From Rickettsiaceae bacterium (GTDB taxonomy: Bacteria > Pseudomonadota > Alphaproteobacteria > Rickettsiales > Rickettsiaceae): DNA of 64,000 nucleotides. The translations under genes were made by a program, and so were the position numbers. The notes under the pieces were generated by a model, which worked only from the letters and a program-made list of their open reading frames with translations, was not told where the DNA came from and ran no database searches. This document shows, piece after piece, positions 17,080 through 26,202 of this stretch (positions within the stretch are counted from its first letter, which is position 1; every line of letters starts with the position of its first letter). The stretch is taken from contig JALZUG010000002.1 in NCBI GenBank assembly GCA_023301685.1, positions 28,358-92,357 on the forward strand, read 5' to 3'.

Positions 17080-18393
17080 TTAAAATTCTATATCTTTTCT
17101 AAGTTTTAATATTCCGCACACATTGAGGAGTACTAGCAAGCCGCTCAATAGTCCCATGATTATCATAACATTTAATTGCGAAAAATTACAAAAGAATATA
17201 AAGGCAAAAATAGCATACATCAAGTATATTGTTTTTCCGTATTTAGGATTAATAAATTGTGCACATTTTGTACCAGCTGCAAGATAGGCAATTATTGTTG
17301 TAAAGCCAGCGAAAAAAAGTAATAAAGTCATGAATAAATCACTGTAAGGAATATAGCTCGATAGCAGCTTTGCGACAACATCTGATGGGATCAAATGATT
17401 TAAACTATGCCAAGCTCCAGTTACTCCAATCATTGTATTTGTTAGAATGCATATCAATGTATCAGTAAATAATGCATAAATAGCTAGAGTCGCTTGCTTT
17501 TTTGGATTAACAATCCTTGTCTCGCTTTGAACAATCGAATCATATCCAATACCAATATCGCCTGAATATACAGTCTTTGAAATACCAAGATATGCTGATA
17601 AAATCATAGTGCTGCCTACAAATCCACCAATTTGAGCGTGGCCTGTAAATGCTGATACTAAAACAGTCTTAAAAAATTCTGGCAGTAAGCTGGCATTGCA
17701 AGCAATTATGTATACTGAAAAAATGATATAGCCAATCATAAAAATTGGCATTATCAATGTACATATGTTTGCAAGCCTGCTGATTCCACCAATTGAAGAA
17801 TATAGAACCGCAAGAAGTAAAGCTAAGATTATAATATATCTATTAAATTCAAAGCTATATTCTAGCCTGTCTACAATAATTAAGAAATTTGATATTTCAA
17901 CTCCATATAAGCATAAAAGAAATGCAAAAACATATGCAAAAATCTTCGGCTTAAATGCTTGCTGTAAGAAATACATAGGTCCGCCATTAAACCCACCATT
18001 TGGGTTTTGTACCCTGTATTTTACGCCAAGATAAATTTCGGAATATTTTAATAGCATTCCACTAAGTGACGCTAAGATAGTCCAAAAAATGCTACCGGGC
18101 CCGCCAATCATTATTGCCGTGCTGATAAATACGATATTACCAAGGCCAACCATTCCTCCAACTGATGCAAAATAGAGTTTAAATGGATGAATTCCATCGT
18201 TAGTTTTATCACTTCCTTCTGAGTAGATTTCTTTGATGTTAGAGCGAAAATTAAATAATGCCCTAAATTGCAATCCACGCGATAGGAATGTTAAATAAAC
18301 ACCTGAAAGAGTAATTAGAGCCCAACCGATGTAACTCCAATAAAAATCATCTAGAAATGTAATAATACTAAATGCTGAGTCCATAATAGACAT
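17080..18393 (-). CDS. Sodium:alanine symporter family (AGCS) protein
   Basis: A 437-aa polytopic protein. The AGCS signature region GGMVGLGNIVFISTAI (about 74-89) and NPNGGFNGGPMYFLQQAF (about 129-146) are present, along with GYDSIVQSET, a variant of the family's 'GxGsapxahaaA' segment. It should import alanine or glycine with Na+. With BrnQ- and APC-type carriers also in the window, it fits an amino-acid-scavenging life style. A 400-bp spacer precedes it. Confidence 0.9.
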   Translation of the reverse strand: MSIMDSAFSIITFLDDFYWSYIGWALITLSGVYLTFLSRGLQFRALFNFRSNIKEIYSEGSDKTNDGIHPFKLYFASVGGMVGLGNIVFISTAIMIGGPGSIFWTILASLSGMLLKYSEIYLGVKYRVQNPNGGFNGGPMYFLQQAFKPKIFAYVFAFLLCLYGVEISNFLIIVDRLEYSFEFNRYIIILALLLAVLYSSIGGISRLANICTLIMPIFMIGYIIFSVYIIACNASLLPEFFKTVLVSAFTGHAQIGGFVGSTMILSAYLGISKTVYSGDIGIGYDSIVQSETRIVNPKKQATLAIYALFTDTLICILTNTMIGVTGAWHSLNHLIPSDVVAKLLSSYIPYSDLFMTLLLFFAGFTTIIAYLAAGTKCAQFINPKYGKTIYLMYAIFAFIFFCNFSQLNVMIIMGLLSGLLVLLNVCGILKLRKDIEF

Positions 18394-18792
18394 AATTTTT
18401 TACCAATTTTTTGTTTCGTTTATAGTTAAAGATTTTGAAAGAAAAAGGCAGGTTTTCGTGCCATCAGTGATCTTAGAGTCAAAATGATATAGATTTTATG
18501 CAGAATGAATGCATAGCTTATATTGTGAGTGCGCGTATTATAGTTTGTCATATTGCTATGACAATTAGAAATACATCGTTGAAAACTAGGGTAATAAAAA
18601 GAAATAAACATAATAAAAGGTATAACTTAAAAAGAAAAACTTTAAAGCTCATTGGTTATTGAGTAGTAAATCTATTTTCGTTTTCGTTCCATTTTTAATT
18701 ATGCTTTTTAATTCGAGGTAGCATTCTATACAAGATCACAAAAACTGTCAAGTAATTCTTAAAGCTAGTAATCCTTGTGAGAATAAGTATCG
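18394..18792. other. 400-bp spacer with one perfect palindrome
   Basis: Between the AGCS and APC transporter genes there is no supportable gene. TTGTCATA (18545-18552) is perfectly inverted at 18557-18564 around TTGC. This 20-bp dyad is of operator size and could be a regulator site ahead of the AGCS gene. No terminator with a U-run was found after the APC gene. Confidence 0.4.
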
Positions 18793-20196
18793 TTACTGGG
18801 TTTCTTGTTTTGTTTTCGTTAGAGCTCGTTTTAAGATGTATAAAATAAACATTATTACAAACCAAAGGACAAATACTTTACCAGTCAATAGTATCTCGCC
18901 ATCTTTGCTTATTATTTGTTTAAATAGCAAGTAAAATGAAGATATAAGCGCTAGTGGTGCTACTATGAAGATAGCAGGGCATTTGAAAGGTCTTTCGACA
19001 TCAGCATACCTAAATCTGAATAAAACGACAATTACCCCAATTATCATATAATCAGTTAATGCTCCCATACTTGAAAGCTGAGCTAAAACTCCGTATGGAA
19101 CTAAAGCTCCCAATAACGCTATAATAACTGAGAAGGTTATAATTGTTACATAAGGGCTATCATATCTATGATGAAGTTTTGCTAGAGGTTTAGGAAGTAA
19201 TCCATCACGAGCTATCACATAAAAAATTCTAGATTGGCCATAGATATTTACCATAATTACCGTAGTCATTCCGGCTACAGCCCCAGTTGCTACTAAAGTA
19301 GAGCCAAACCCACTCCCATTTTCTCTAAGAGCGTACGCCAATGGTTGTGCGTTATTTAGTTCAAAGTACGGTACAATTCCAGTTAGTACTCCTGCGACAA
19401 TTATATAAACTACTGTTGCAAGTAACAATGAACCAATAATGCCAATTGTGAGGTCTTTTTTAGGGTTTTTGCACTCTTCTGCCGCGCTTGCCAAAGTTCC
19501 AAAACCAGTAAAAGCAAAGAATAATATTGACGCACCATATAAAACATCATCAACACCGTTTGGCATAAAATTGCTCCAATTGTCAGCTTCAAAATGAGGT
19601 GCGGCAAAGAATACAAATACAGCTATAGCAAGCATTTTGATGAAAACTAGAATATTATTTAGTTTTTTACTTTCTTTGGTTCCAAGGTAAAGTATAAAAC
19701 CAACAAAGGATACGATTATTAGAGCTGGCAGGTTTATTATACCTCCTTCAAATGGCGATTTTGAGAGAGCTAGTGGAAGTGCATAATCTGCTGACCTTAG
19801 CATTCCTTGTATATAAGCTGACCAGCTGCCTGCAACAGCTGAAGCTGCAAAACCAAGCTCAACAATAATAAGGCTTCCCACAAGCCAAGCAAAAACTTCA
19901 CCAAATGCGACATATGTATATGTATAAATACTTCCAGATGTTGGCAACATTGTAGCAAGCTCTGTATAAACAAGAGCAACAAATATACAAGTAAAGCCAG
20001 CAATTGCGTAAGAAAGTGTAACAGCAGGGCCAGCATATTGTGAAGCAACAAGGCCGGTCAGAGCAAAAACTCCAGTGCCGACAATCCCTCCAAGGCCAAG
20101 TAGAATTAGGTCTAATGCAGATAGTGTTCGATCAAGACCACTTGTACTTCCTGCTGATTTTACTGAGTCGAAGCTTTTCTTTTTAAGAAAACTCAT
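18793..20196 (-). CDS. APC-superfamily amino-acid permease, cationic amino-acid transporter type
   Basis: 467 aa with about twelve hydrophobic segments. The N-terminus matches the CAT/YfnA group: GLDRTLSALDLILLGLGGIV followed by GTGVFALTGLVA. TM6 contains FFAFTGFGTLASAAEECKNP, the substrate-gate region of APC carriers. It probably takes up an amino acid such as lysine or arginine; specificity is not readable. It is 14 bp downstream of mnmA on the same strand. Confidence 0.88.
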   Translation of the reverse strand: MSFLKKKSFDSVKSAGSTSGLDRTLSALDLILLGLGGIVGTGVFALTGLVASQYAGPAVTLSYAIAGFTCIFVALVYTELATMLPTSGSIYTYTYVAFGEVFAWLVGSLIIVELGFAASAVAGSWSAYIQGMLRSADYALPLALSKSPFEGGIINLPALIIVSFVGFILYLGTKESKKLNNILVFIKMLAIAVFVFFAAPHFEADNWSNFMPNGVDDVLYGASILFFAFTGFGTLASAAEECKNPKKDLTIGIIGSLLLATVVYIIVAGVLTGIVPYFELNNAQPLAYALRENGSGFGSTLVATGAVAGMTTVIMVNIYGQSRIFYVIARDGLLPKPLAKLHHRYDSPYVTIITFSVIIALLGALVPYGVLAQLSSMGALTDYMIIGVIVVLFRFRYADVERPFKCPAIFIVAPLALISSFYLLFKQIISKDGEILLTGKVFVLWFVIMFILYILKRALTKTKQETQ

Positions 20197-20210
20197 TTTA
20201 AATTACCTTT

Positions 20211-21296
20211 TTATTCGATTTCCCTTGTGATCCATCCACCTCCCAAAATGCGGGATTTATGATAAAATACACATGCTTGACCTGGGGTAATAGCCTTTTC
20301 TTGTTCTAACAGAGTAACTTTAATTTGATTACCATTCACTGAATCTATCTTGGCTCGTACACCAGGCGTAGTTGATCTTATTTTGACAGAAATTTCTAAA
20401 TTATTAGGGTTAATGTCACTAGCGAGCCAATTTATATCTTTTAATAAAAATTGCGTTTTAATTAATTCAGATTCAGGTCCAACATAGACTGTATTTGACT
20501 CAGGGTCAATTCTAATCACATAAATTGGGTCTCCATAGGCTATTCCAAGCCCTTTTCTTTGACCAACTGTATAGTTTATAATCCCTCTATGTTCTCCAAG
20601 ATCAAAACCATCAGTATGAATAAAGCGACCAGGTGCGCTTGCATTTGGACGAACTTTATTAATAACGTCACGATAATTTCCATTAGGGACGAAACAAATA
20701 TCCTGACTATCAGGCTTATCAGCGACTTCAAGACCAAATTCTTGCGCTATTTCTCTGGTTTGATCTTTGCTATATCCTCCAAGAGGAAACATGAGAAAAT
20801 CGAGTTGTTCTTGTGTTGTTGAGAATAGAAAATAGCTTTGGTCTTTTGCCAGGCTTTTGCCTTGATGTAGCTCACTAATTCCATTATTTTCAATTTTTTG
20901 TACATAATGACCTGTAGCAAGAGCATCAGCGTTTAGTTCCTTTGCTGCTTTTAGTAAATCCTTAAATTTCACAGATTGATTACATTTGACGCATGGGAGT
21001 GGAGTTTCTCCTCGAATGTAGCTATCTGCAAAATCATCTATTACTTCTTGTTTAAACTTGCTTTCATAATCAAAGATATAATGCGGAAATCCTAGGTTAT
21101 CTGCAACCATTTTTGCATCGTAAATGTCTTGGCCTGCGCAGCAAGCTCCTTGTTTTTGTAGCGCCATTCCATAATCATATAATTGGAGAGTAATACCAAT
21201 TACATTATGGCCAGCTTTGTGTAGCATTGCAGCGACAACAGAGCTATCAACTCCACCTGACATTGCAACTACTATGGTTTTTTTATCCGAGTTCAT
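20211..21296 (-). CDS. mnmA: tRNA-specific 2-thiouridylase MnmA
   Basis: 361 aa from the ATG at 21296. The open frame extends 25 codons further, but that stretch (hydrophobic, LNFSIIRGLYLYYFLV) is not found in MnmA and neither start has a clear ribosome site. The PP-loop SGGVDSS (13-19) binds ATP. The catalytic pair of cysteines sits in the PCVKCN and DICFVP segments, and GQRKGLGI follows. It thiolates the wobble uridine of tRNA Lys, Glu and Gln. It is divergent from yidC. Confidence 0.95.
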   Translation of the reverse strand: MNSDKKTIVVAMSGGVDSSVVAAMLHKAGHNVIGITLQLYDYGMALQKQGACCAGQDIYDAKMVADNLGFPHYIFDYESKFKQEVIDDFADSYIRGETPLPCVKCNQSVKFKDLLKAAKELNADALATGHYVQKIENNGISELHQGKSLAKDQSYFLFSTTQEQLDFLMFPLGGYSKDQTREIAQEFGLEVADKPDSQDICFVPNGNYRDVINKVRPNASAPGRFIHTDGFDLGEHRGIINYTVGQRKGLGIAYGDPIYVIRIDPESNTVYVGPESELIKTQFLLKDINWLASDINPNNLEISVKIRSTTPGVRAKIDSVNGNQIKVTLLEQEKAITPGQACVFYHKSRILGGGWITREIE

Positions 21297-21454
21297 GACT
21301 AAAAAATAATATAGATAAAGCCCGCGAATTATACTAAAATTAAGTAAGAAATGCAAATCTTTCTTATTCATAGTTCGTGTTATCTATTCAAATTTCTTGA
21401 TTAATTTCGCTAAATAATATAGAAGTTCACCATAGTATAAATTAAAAACTTTTT

Positions 21455-23146
21455 ATGAATTATAGTATTTTAAATCTAATTACAGCCATTGTTCTCTCTG
21501 TAGCTATTGTTTTTGGGTGGCAGCATTTTTATGAAAAACCAAGGCTTGAAAAGCTCGCTGAGCAGACAAAACAATATAATAAAACCGTTAAGACGGTAAA
21601 AGAAAATTCTAAGCAAAATTCAGGAGTCGAGGTGCTTGCAAGAGATGATGCTATTGCAGAGGTATCTAGAGTTAATATAACATCTAAAGCTTTAGCTGGC
21701 TCGATTTCGCTAAGGGGTTTAAGGTTTGACGATTTGACTTTACTAAGTTATAGGCAAGAGCTTGATGAAAATAGTCCTCCTGTAGATTTATTTTCGCCTT
21801 CTAATTCTGACCAAGGGTATTTTGCTGAAATTGGCTGGTGGAGTGCTGATAAATCTATAACTTACCCAAATTCTTCAACTATATGGCGGTCGGATAAGTC
21901 AGAGCTTTCTGCGGGCCAATCAGTAAATTTTTCGTGGAAAAGTCCTGAGAATGTTTTGTTTAAAGTAACTGTATCATTAGATGATAATTATATGTTTACT
22001 ATAAAACAGGCAACATACAATCAGTCAGGCCGTCCAATATCTACTCAGTATTATGGTTTGATTAATAGAGATTATGAAGATAAACCAGATAATATGGTAA
22101 ATATTTTGCATCAGGGCATGGTTGGAGCTGTTGCGGGTGAGTTGCAAGAGTTCTCATACGACAAGATAAAGGATAATAAGAAAGAGAGTTTTTCACAAGG
22201 TGAACTAAATTGGTTAGGGATTACAGATAAATACTGGCTAGCTGCTTTTATTCCAGATAACTCAGAGCAATATAGTGCAAATTATAATTATGCACTAAAA
22301 GCAGGGCGTGATAAATATCAAGCAGATTTTATTTCATCATCTAAATTAATTGAGACTGGTGGGAGCTATGAGTTAACACATCACTTATTTGCGGGTGCAA
22401 AAAAAGTTGCCTTACTAGATAAATATGAAAGTGAGTATAATATTAAATTATTTGATCGAGCAATTGATTTTGGTTGGTTTTACATCCTAACAAAACCAAT
22501 TTTCAATGCGATGAATTTTTTCTATAAATATGTAGGTAATTTTGGCATTAGCATAATGGTTGTAACAGTTATAATTAAGTTGCTAATGTTTACCCTTGCA
22601 AACAAATCTTATCGTTCTATGAAAAGGATGAAAAAGCTTCAGCCGCAAATGGAAAGATTAAAAGAATTGTATGCAGATGATAAAGCAAGACTAAATCAAG
22701 AAGTTATGCAATTATATAAGAGAGAGAAAGTAAATCCTATTTCTGGATGTCTCCCGTTATTAGTACAAATTCCTGTTTTCTTTTCTATATATAAGGTGCT
22801 ATACGTGACTATTGAGATGAGACATGCTCCATTTTTTGGATGGATTAAGGATTTATCAGCACCAGATCCAACAACAATCTTTAATTTATTTGGTTTGTTA
22901 CCATTTACGCCGCCAAGTTTCTTAATGATCGGGGTTTGGCCAATAATTATGGCAGGTAGTATGTATCTACAGCAAAAAATGAGTCCTCAGCCGGCTGATC
23001 CTGTTCAGGCGCAAGTTATGAAATTTATGCCACTTATGTTCTTGTTTATGTTTAGTGGTTTTCCAGCAGGGTTGCTTATTTATTGGTCATGGAATAATCT
23101 ACTGTCAATAGTGCAGCAATCATATATCAATAAACTAGATAAATGA
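21455..23146 (+). CDS. yidC: Membrane protein insertase YidC
   Basis: 563 aa. There is an N-terminal signal anchor (residues about 5-24), a large periplasmic beta domain, then the conserved insertase core from about residue 345: the [24 protein letters not shown] region, the cytoplasmic coiled hairpin [42 protein letters not shown], and the final QQSYINK. The core inserts and folds inner-membrane proteins with or without SecYEG. Its stop overlaps the engB start by ATGA, indicating coupled translation. Confidence 0.96.
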   Translation: MNYSILNLITAIVLSVAIVFGWQHFYEKPRLEKLAEQTKQYNKTVKTVKENSKQNSGVEVLARDDAIAEVSRVNITSKALAGSISLRGLRFDDLTLLSYRQELDENSPPVDLFSPSNSDQGYFAEIGWWSADKSITYPNSSTIWRSDKSELSAGQSVNFSWKSPENVLFKVTVSLDDNYMFTIKQATYNQSGRPISTQYYGLINRDYEDKPDNMVNILHQGMVGAVAGELQEFSYDKIKDNKKESFSQGELNWLGITDKYWLAAFIPDNSEQYSANYNYALKAGRDKYQADFISSSKLIETGGSYELTHHLFAGAKKVALLDKYESEYNIKLFDRAIDFGWFYILTKPIFNAMNFFYKYVGNFGISIMVVTVIIKLLMFTLANKSYRSMKRMKKLQPQMERLKELYADDKARLNQEVMQLYKREKVNPISGCLPLLVQIPVFFSIYKVLYVTIEMRHAPFFGWIKDLSAPDPTTIFNLFGLLPFTPPSFLMIGVWPIIMAGSMYLQQKMSPQPADPVQAQVMKFMPLMFLFMFSGFPAGLLIYWSWNNLLSIVQQSYINKLDK

Positions 23147-23745
23147 CAACCGATTTAGGAATCAAAATTTTTAGGCAGGAAGCAAAATTTGTTGCAGGAG
23201 TTGCGCGCATTGACCAGTTTCCTAAATTACATCTTCCTCAAGTGGCATTTATTGGTAAATCTAATGTTGGAAAATCTAGTTTAATTAACTCGATATGTAG
23301 ACGTAAAAATTTAGCTAGAGTTTCGCATACTCCGGGAAGAACTCAGCAGATTAACTTTTTTTCAATTGCAGATAAACTTCTTTTGGCCGATCTTCCTGGA
23401 TATGGATTTGCTAAAGTGTCGAAAGTTCAAAAAGCAGATTGGGTAAGGCTAATGACATATTATCTTGAAGCTAGCAAGCACCTAAGCTTGGTCAATTTAT
23501 TAATCGACTCAAGACGTGGAATAAAAGATAATGATATTGACGTAATGAATATGCTACATGAGTTTGGTAAGCATTTTCAGATTGTTTTAACTAAATCTGA
23601 TAAAGAAAGAGTAAATGAGGCGTATGTAGCTGATATAAAAAGCCGGCTCACAGCTCTTGGTTTTGATGATTGTAATGTAGTTGCAACAAGCAGTAAGAAT
23701 GGTATTGGTTTGAAAGAGTTGCAATATAGTATGTTGCAGTTTTAA
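23143..23745 (+). CDS. engB: Ribosome-biogenesis GTPase EngB (YihA/YsxC)
   Basis: 200 aa with all G motifs: G1 [11 protein letters not shown]2 region [12 protein letters not shown]3 [11 protein letters not shown]4 TKSDKE, and a C-terminal '[11 protein letters not shown]' G5. It helps 50S subunit assembly. It overlaps yidC by 4 nt (ATGA), a yidC-engB arrangement common in Alphaproteobacteria. Confidence 0.96.
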   Translation: MTTDLGIKIFRQEAKFVAGVARIDQFPKLHLPQVAFIGKSNVGKSSLINSICRRKNLARVSHTPGRTQQINFFSIADKLLLADLPGYGFAKVSKVQKADWVRLMTYYLEASKHLSLVNLLIDSRRGIKDNDIDVMNMLHEFGKHFQIVLTKSDKERVNEAYVADIKSRLTALGFDDCNVVATSSKNGIGLKELQYSMLQF

Positions 23746-23757
23746 GTATAAACCTAG

Positions 23758-24222
23758 ATGTATTATGCAATGAAAAATTTTATAAAATTTATATTCGTAT
23801 TTCTCTTTTTATCAAATAGCTATGTTAATGCCCAGAGTAATTATTATCTCAAAGTTTACCTAAATGATCAAGTTGTAGATATTTATGAGAATGAAATATT
23901 GATTAAAACTATACCTTGTTCGACTGGAATAAAGCCTGGTTCCACTCCTGTAGGAAAATTCTATACAAATTATAAGAAAGAAAAAGATAAATGGATCGAA
24001 GAAGACGGTTCAGAAATAAGCTATTATTATATCACTAGATTTAATAAGTATATTTCATTTCATAGTTTGCTGGAAGGTGAACACTTTTTAGTAGATTCAG
24101 GAAATAATCTCTATATGAATGGAAAATCTTCAAGTATGGGTTGTATCAGAGTTAGCAAAGATGATGCTAAATGGATATATAATCTATCTCTAGGCGTTAG
24201 TGTTGAGGTTGTAGATAATTAG
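23758..24222 (+). CDS. L,D-transpeptidase (YkuD domain), exported
   Basis: 154 aa from 23758, or 150 from the in-frame ATG at 23770, which begins a cleaner signal peptide (KNFIKFIFVFLFLSNSYVNA). The YkuD catalytic motif is present as ISFHSL about 25 residues ahead of SSSMGCIRV, giving the histidine and nucleophilic cysteine. It would form 3-3 peptidoglycan cross-links or attach proteins to peptidoglycan, implying that some wall is retained. It follows engB after 12 bp. Confidence 0.88.
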   Translation: MYYAMKNFIKFIFVFLFLSNSYVNAQSNYYLKVYLNDQVVDIYENEILIKTIPCSTGIKPGSTPVGKFYTNYKKEKDKWIEEDGSEISYYYITRFNKYISFHSLLEGEHFLVDSGNNLYMNGKSSSMGCIRVSKDDAKWIYNLSLGVSVEVVDN

Positions 24223-24346
24223 TGCCATATTTCTATAGCAGATAATAAAATTAGTTTTGATTATGTTAACGAGTTTGTAATGCCTTAATTTTGCGTGTTA
24301 CAATTTGACTTAGATATTGTTTTTTAGGAAATAGGGTATAGGACAA

Positions 24347-25510
24347 GTGGGTAAGCGGAAAGAGACTTCAAAAGAGAAAGAAAGTAGTAAAGATAACCCT
24401 GGGCTTTTAGGAAAAGTTTGGGGAGCTATATCAAAAGTTAAAAACAGTAAAGTGGTAAAAGTTATTACTAGTTCTGCTGTTTCTAGGGGCATATCTATAA
24501 CGCTTGCTGCAACTGGAATAACGCTTGGAGTATTAGCATTGTCTGGGGTAAGCATTGGTGCAGCTGCGGGTTTTGTCTTAGCCCCACAAATTGCAATACC
24601 ACTAGCTGTAGCTTCTTTAGGTGTAGTTGCGATAGGTGCTGCAGTTGATACATACATGGTCAGAAAAACAAGGCGATTACATAGTGAGAGTAAGCATTTA
24701 TCAAGACATTGCTTAGCTAAAGATGCACAAGATAAAATATTGGAACAGAATCCAGAGCTTAGTAAAGCTCTGGAGGCAGAGTTATATAAGCCAGAAAGAG
24801 AGGGTAAAAAATCGGTCGATAAAAGATATCTAAAAGAAGGTAAGTCAAAAAAAAGATCATTAGCTGCTAATATAGCGTTAAATGTGTCTAAAAGTATTGC
24901 AGGGGGAGTTGTATCGCTAGTTGAAGGGGTAATAACACGAAATCCAATAAAAGTAGTAAAAGCTGTTGCATTTACTGCTATTGGTGTTGGTTCATCGGCT
25001 TCAGGTGAAATTACGATGAGTCAGAAGCGTGATGAATTTAGAAAACATATCGATAGTTTAAGAGACAGAAATGATGCACCTGGCTATAACAGTTTAACAG
25101 AGCTCAAGATATCGGCGAGAAGGCAAAAAATTCAAACTTTAGCGTTACAAGAGCTTGTAAAAGATCCTAATTATAAAAATTATTCCGATGAGCAGATTAA
25201 GGGAAAATTTGAAGCAATAAAAGAAAAAATAGAGAGTACCGAAAAAGCTATTCAATCTGAGTATCGCATTGTAGGTTTGATTAGAAATTTTGGAAGAGCT
25301 CATAATCCTTTTTCAAAATATAATAACCCCGAGAATCTTACTACAAAGGTAGACGGTAGTGAGTTTACAGCTAACAAGCCAAAGAAGAAAAGAGTTATTA
25401 GTGAAAAAATAAAACGAGCCGCGCGTAAAATAAAGGTTCATAAAAAACCTAACTTAAGAAAGAGGACCAATAAGTCTAAAAAGAGAACAGCTAATGCAAG
25501 AGGGCGTTAG
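24347..25510 (+). CDS. Basic orphan protein with glycine/alanine-rich hydrophobic region and NLS-like tail
   Basis: 387 aa from a GTG start with AGGA 4-7 bases upstream; no ATG lies nearby in frame. After a charged N-terminus, residues 48-105 are hydrophobic and Gly/Ala-rich (GISITLAATGITLGVLAL and following). A second, milder hydrophobic patch is at about 172-215. The last 45 residues are strongly basic and include KPKKKRV (344-350), almost the SV40 large-T nuclear-localisation core, then several Lys/Arg clusters. No family is recognised. The combination could be a secreted, membrane- or nucleus-targeting effector; this is inference. It is convergent with msrA. Confidence 0.6.
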   Translation: MGKRKETSKEKESSKDNPGLLGKVWGAISKVKNSKVVKVITSSAVSRGISITLAATGITLGVLALSGVSIGAAAGFVLAPQIAIPLAVASLGVVAIGAAVDTYMVRKTRRLHSESKHLSRHCLAKDAQDKILEQNPELSKALEAELYKPEREGKKSVDKRYLKEGKSKKRSLAANIALNVSKSIAGGVVSLVEGVITRNPIKVVKAVAFTAIGVGSSASGEITMSQKRDEFRKHIDSLRDRNDAPGYNSLTELKISARRQKIQTLALQELVKDPNYKNYSDEQIKGKFEAIKEKIESTEKAIQSEYRIVGLIRNFGRAHNPFSKYNNPENLTTKVDGSEFTANKPKKKRVISEKIKRAARKIKVHKKPNLRKRTNKSKKRTANARGR

Positions 25511-25525
25511 TAATCAGACGGTTAC

Positions 25526-26116
25526 TTATTTCCAGACTTGTTCTATTCTTTGAGCCCTGCCACATGACCAAGTGTAATATTTATATCTGATTGGATTTTT
25601 TATTTTATAATCTTGATGATATTCTTCAGCTTCATAGAATATTTTTGCAGGTAGTATTTCCGTAACAATTGGTTTATTTAGTATATCTTCTGCTTCTTTT
25701 TTAGTTTCATTTGCAAATTTTTCCTGAGATTTGTTTTTATAGTAAATTGCTGATGTATAAGAAAAGCCTTTATCACAAAATTGTCCCTTAGTATCAAAAG
25801 GGTCGATATTACGCCAGAAAATTTCTAGAAGCTGTTTGTAAGAGATGATTTTAGGATTATAAATTATTTGCACGGCTTCTTTATGAGTTTCATGGTTCTG
25901 ATATGTTGGAGCAGGCATATCTCCACCAGTATATCCGGCTCTAACTGAAATTATCCCAGGAAGTTTTTTGTTTGTTTTATAATCTGCGAAGGCGGCTGCC
26001 CCGCACCAGAAGCAACCCATCGCAAAGATAGCTTCTTCAGTATGTTCAGTTGTTTTTGCCATAATATTACTATTAATAAGTAAGGTTAAAATAATAGCTG
26101 TAAGTATATTTTTCAT
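25526..26116 (-). CDS. msrA: Peptide methionine sulfoxide reductase A, exported form
   Basis: 196 aa. The active-site motif GCFWC has Cys35 as nucleophile. The family blocks VRAGYTGGDMPAPTYQ, HKEAVQIIYNP, FWRNIDPFDTKGQFCDKG and YHQDY are all visible. Residues 1-20 (NILTAIILTLLINSNIMA) look like a signal peptide, so the enzyme probably repairs oxidised methionine in periplasmic proteins. It is last in the htrA-VTT-addB-msrA minus-strand run, 86 bp after addB. Confidence 0.93.
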   Translation of the reverse strand: MKNILTAIILTLLINSNIMAKTTEHTEEAIFAMGCFWCGAAAFADYKTNKKLPGIISVRAGYTGGDMPAPTYQNHETHKEAVQIIYNPKIISYKQLLEIFWRNIDPFDTKGQFCDKGFSYTSAIYYKNKSQEKFANETKKEAEDILNKPIVTEILPAKIFYEAEEYHQDYKIKNPIRYKYYTWSCGRAQRIEQVWK

Positions 26117-26202
26117 AGTTTGTGAAAATTATTATTATCCATAACTCAGGTTATATTAGTTTACTCATAGAAGATAGGGTAGGAGAAGTTAAATCTGTGA
26201 TA

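Noticed and set aside
19410..20051. Leu/Gln-rich minus-strand ORFs inside the APC transporter
   Set aside because: They are alternate-frame shadows of the transmembrane helices of the real gene on the same strand.
24310..24657. Minus-strand ORF (115 codons) opposite the NLS-bearing protein
   Set aside because: It is Ala/Pro-rich antisense of the Gly/Ala-rich hydrophobic region and lacks a ribosome site.
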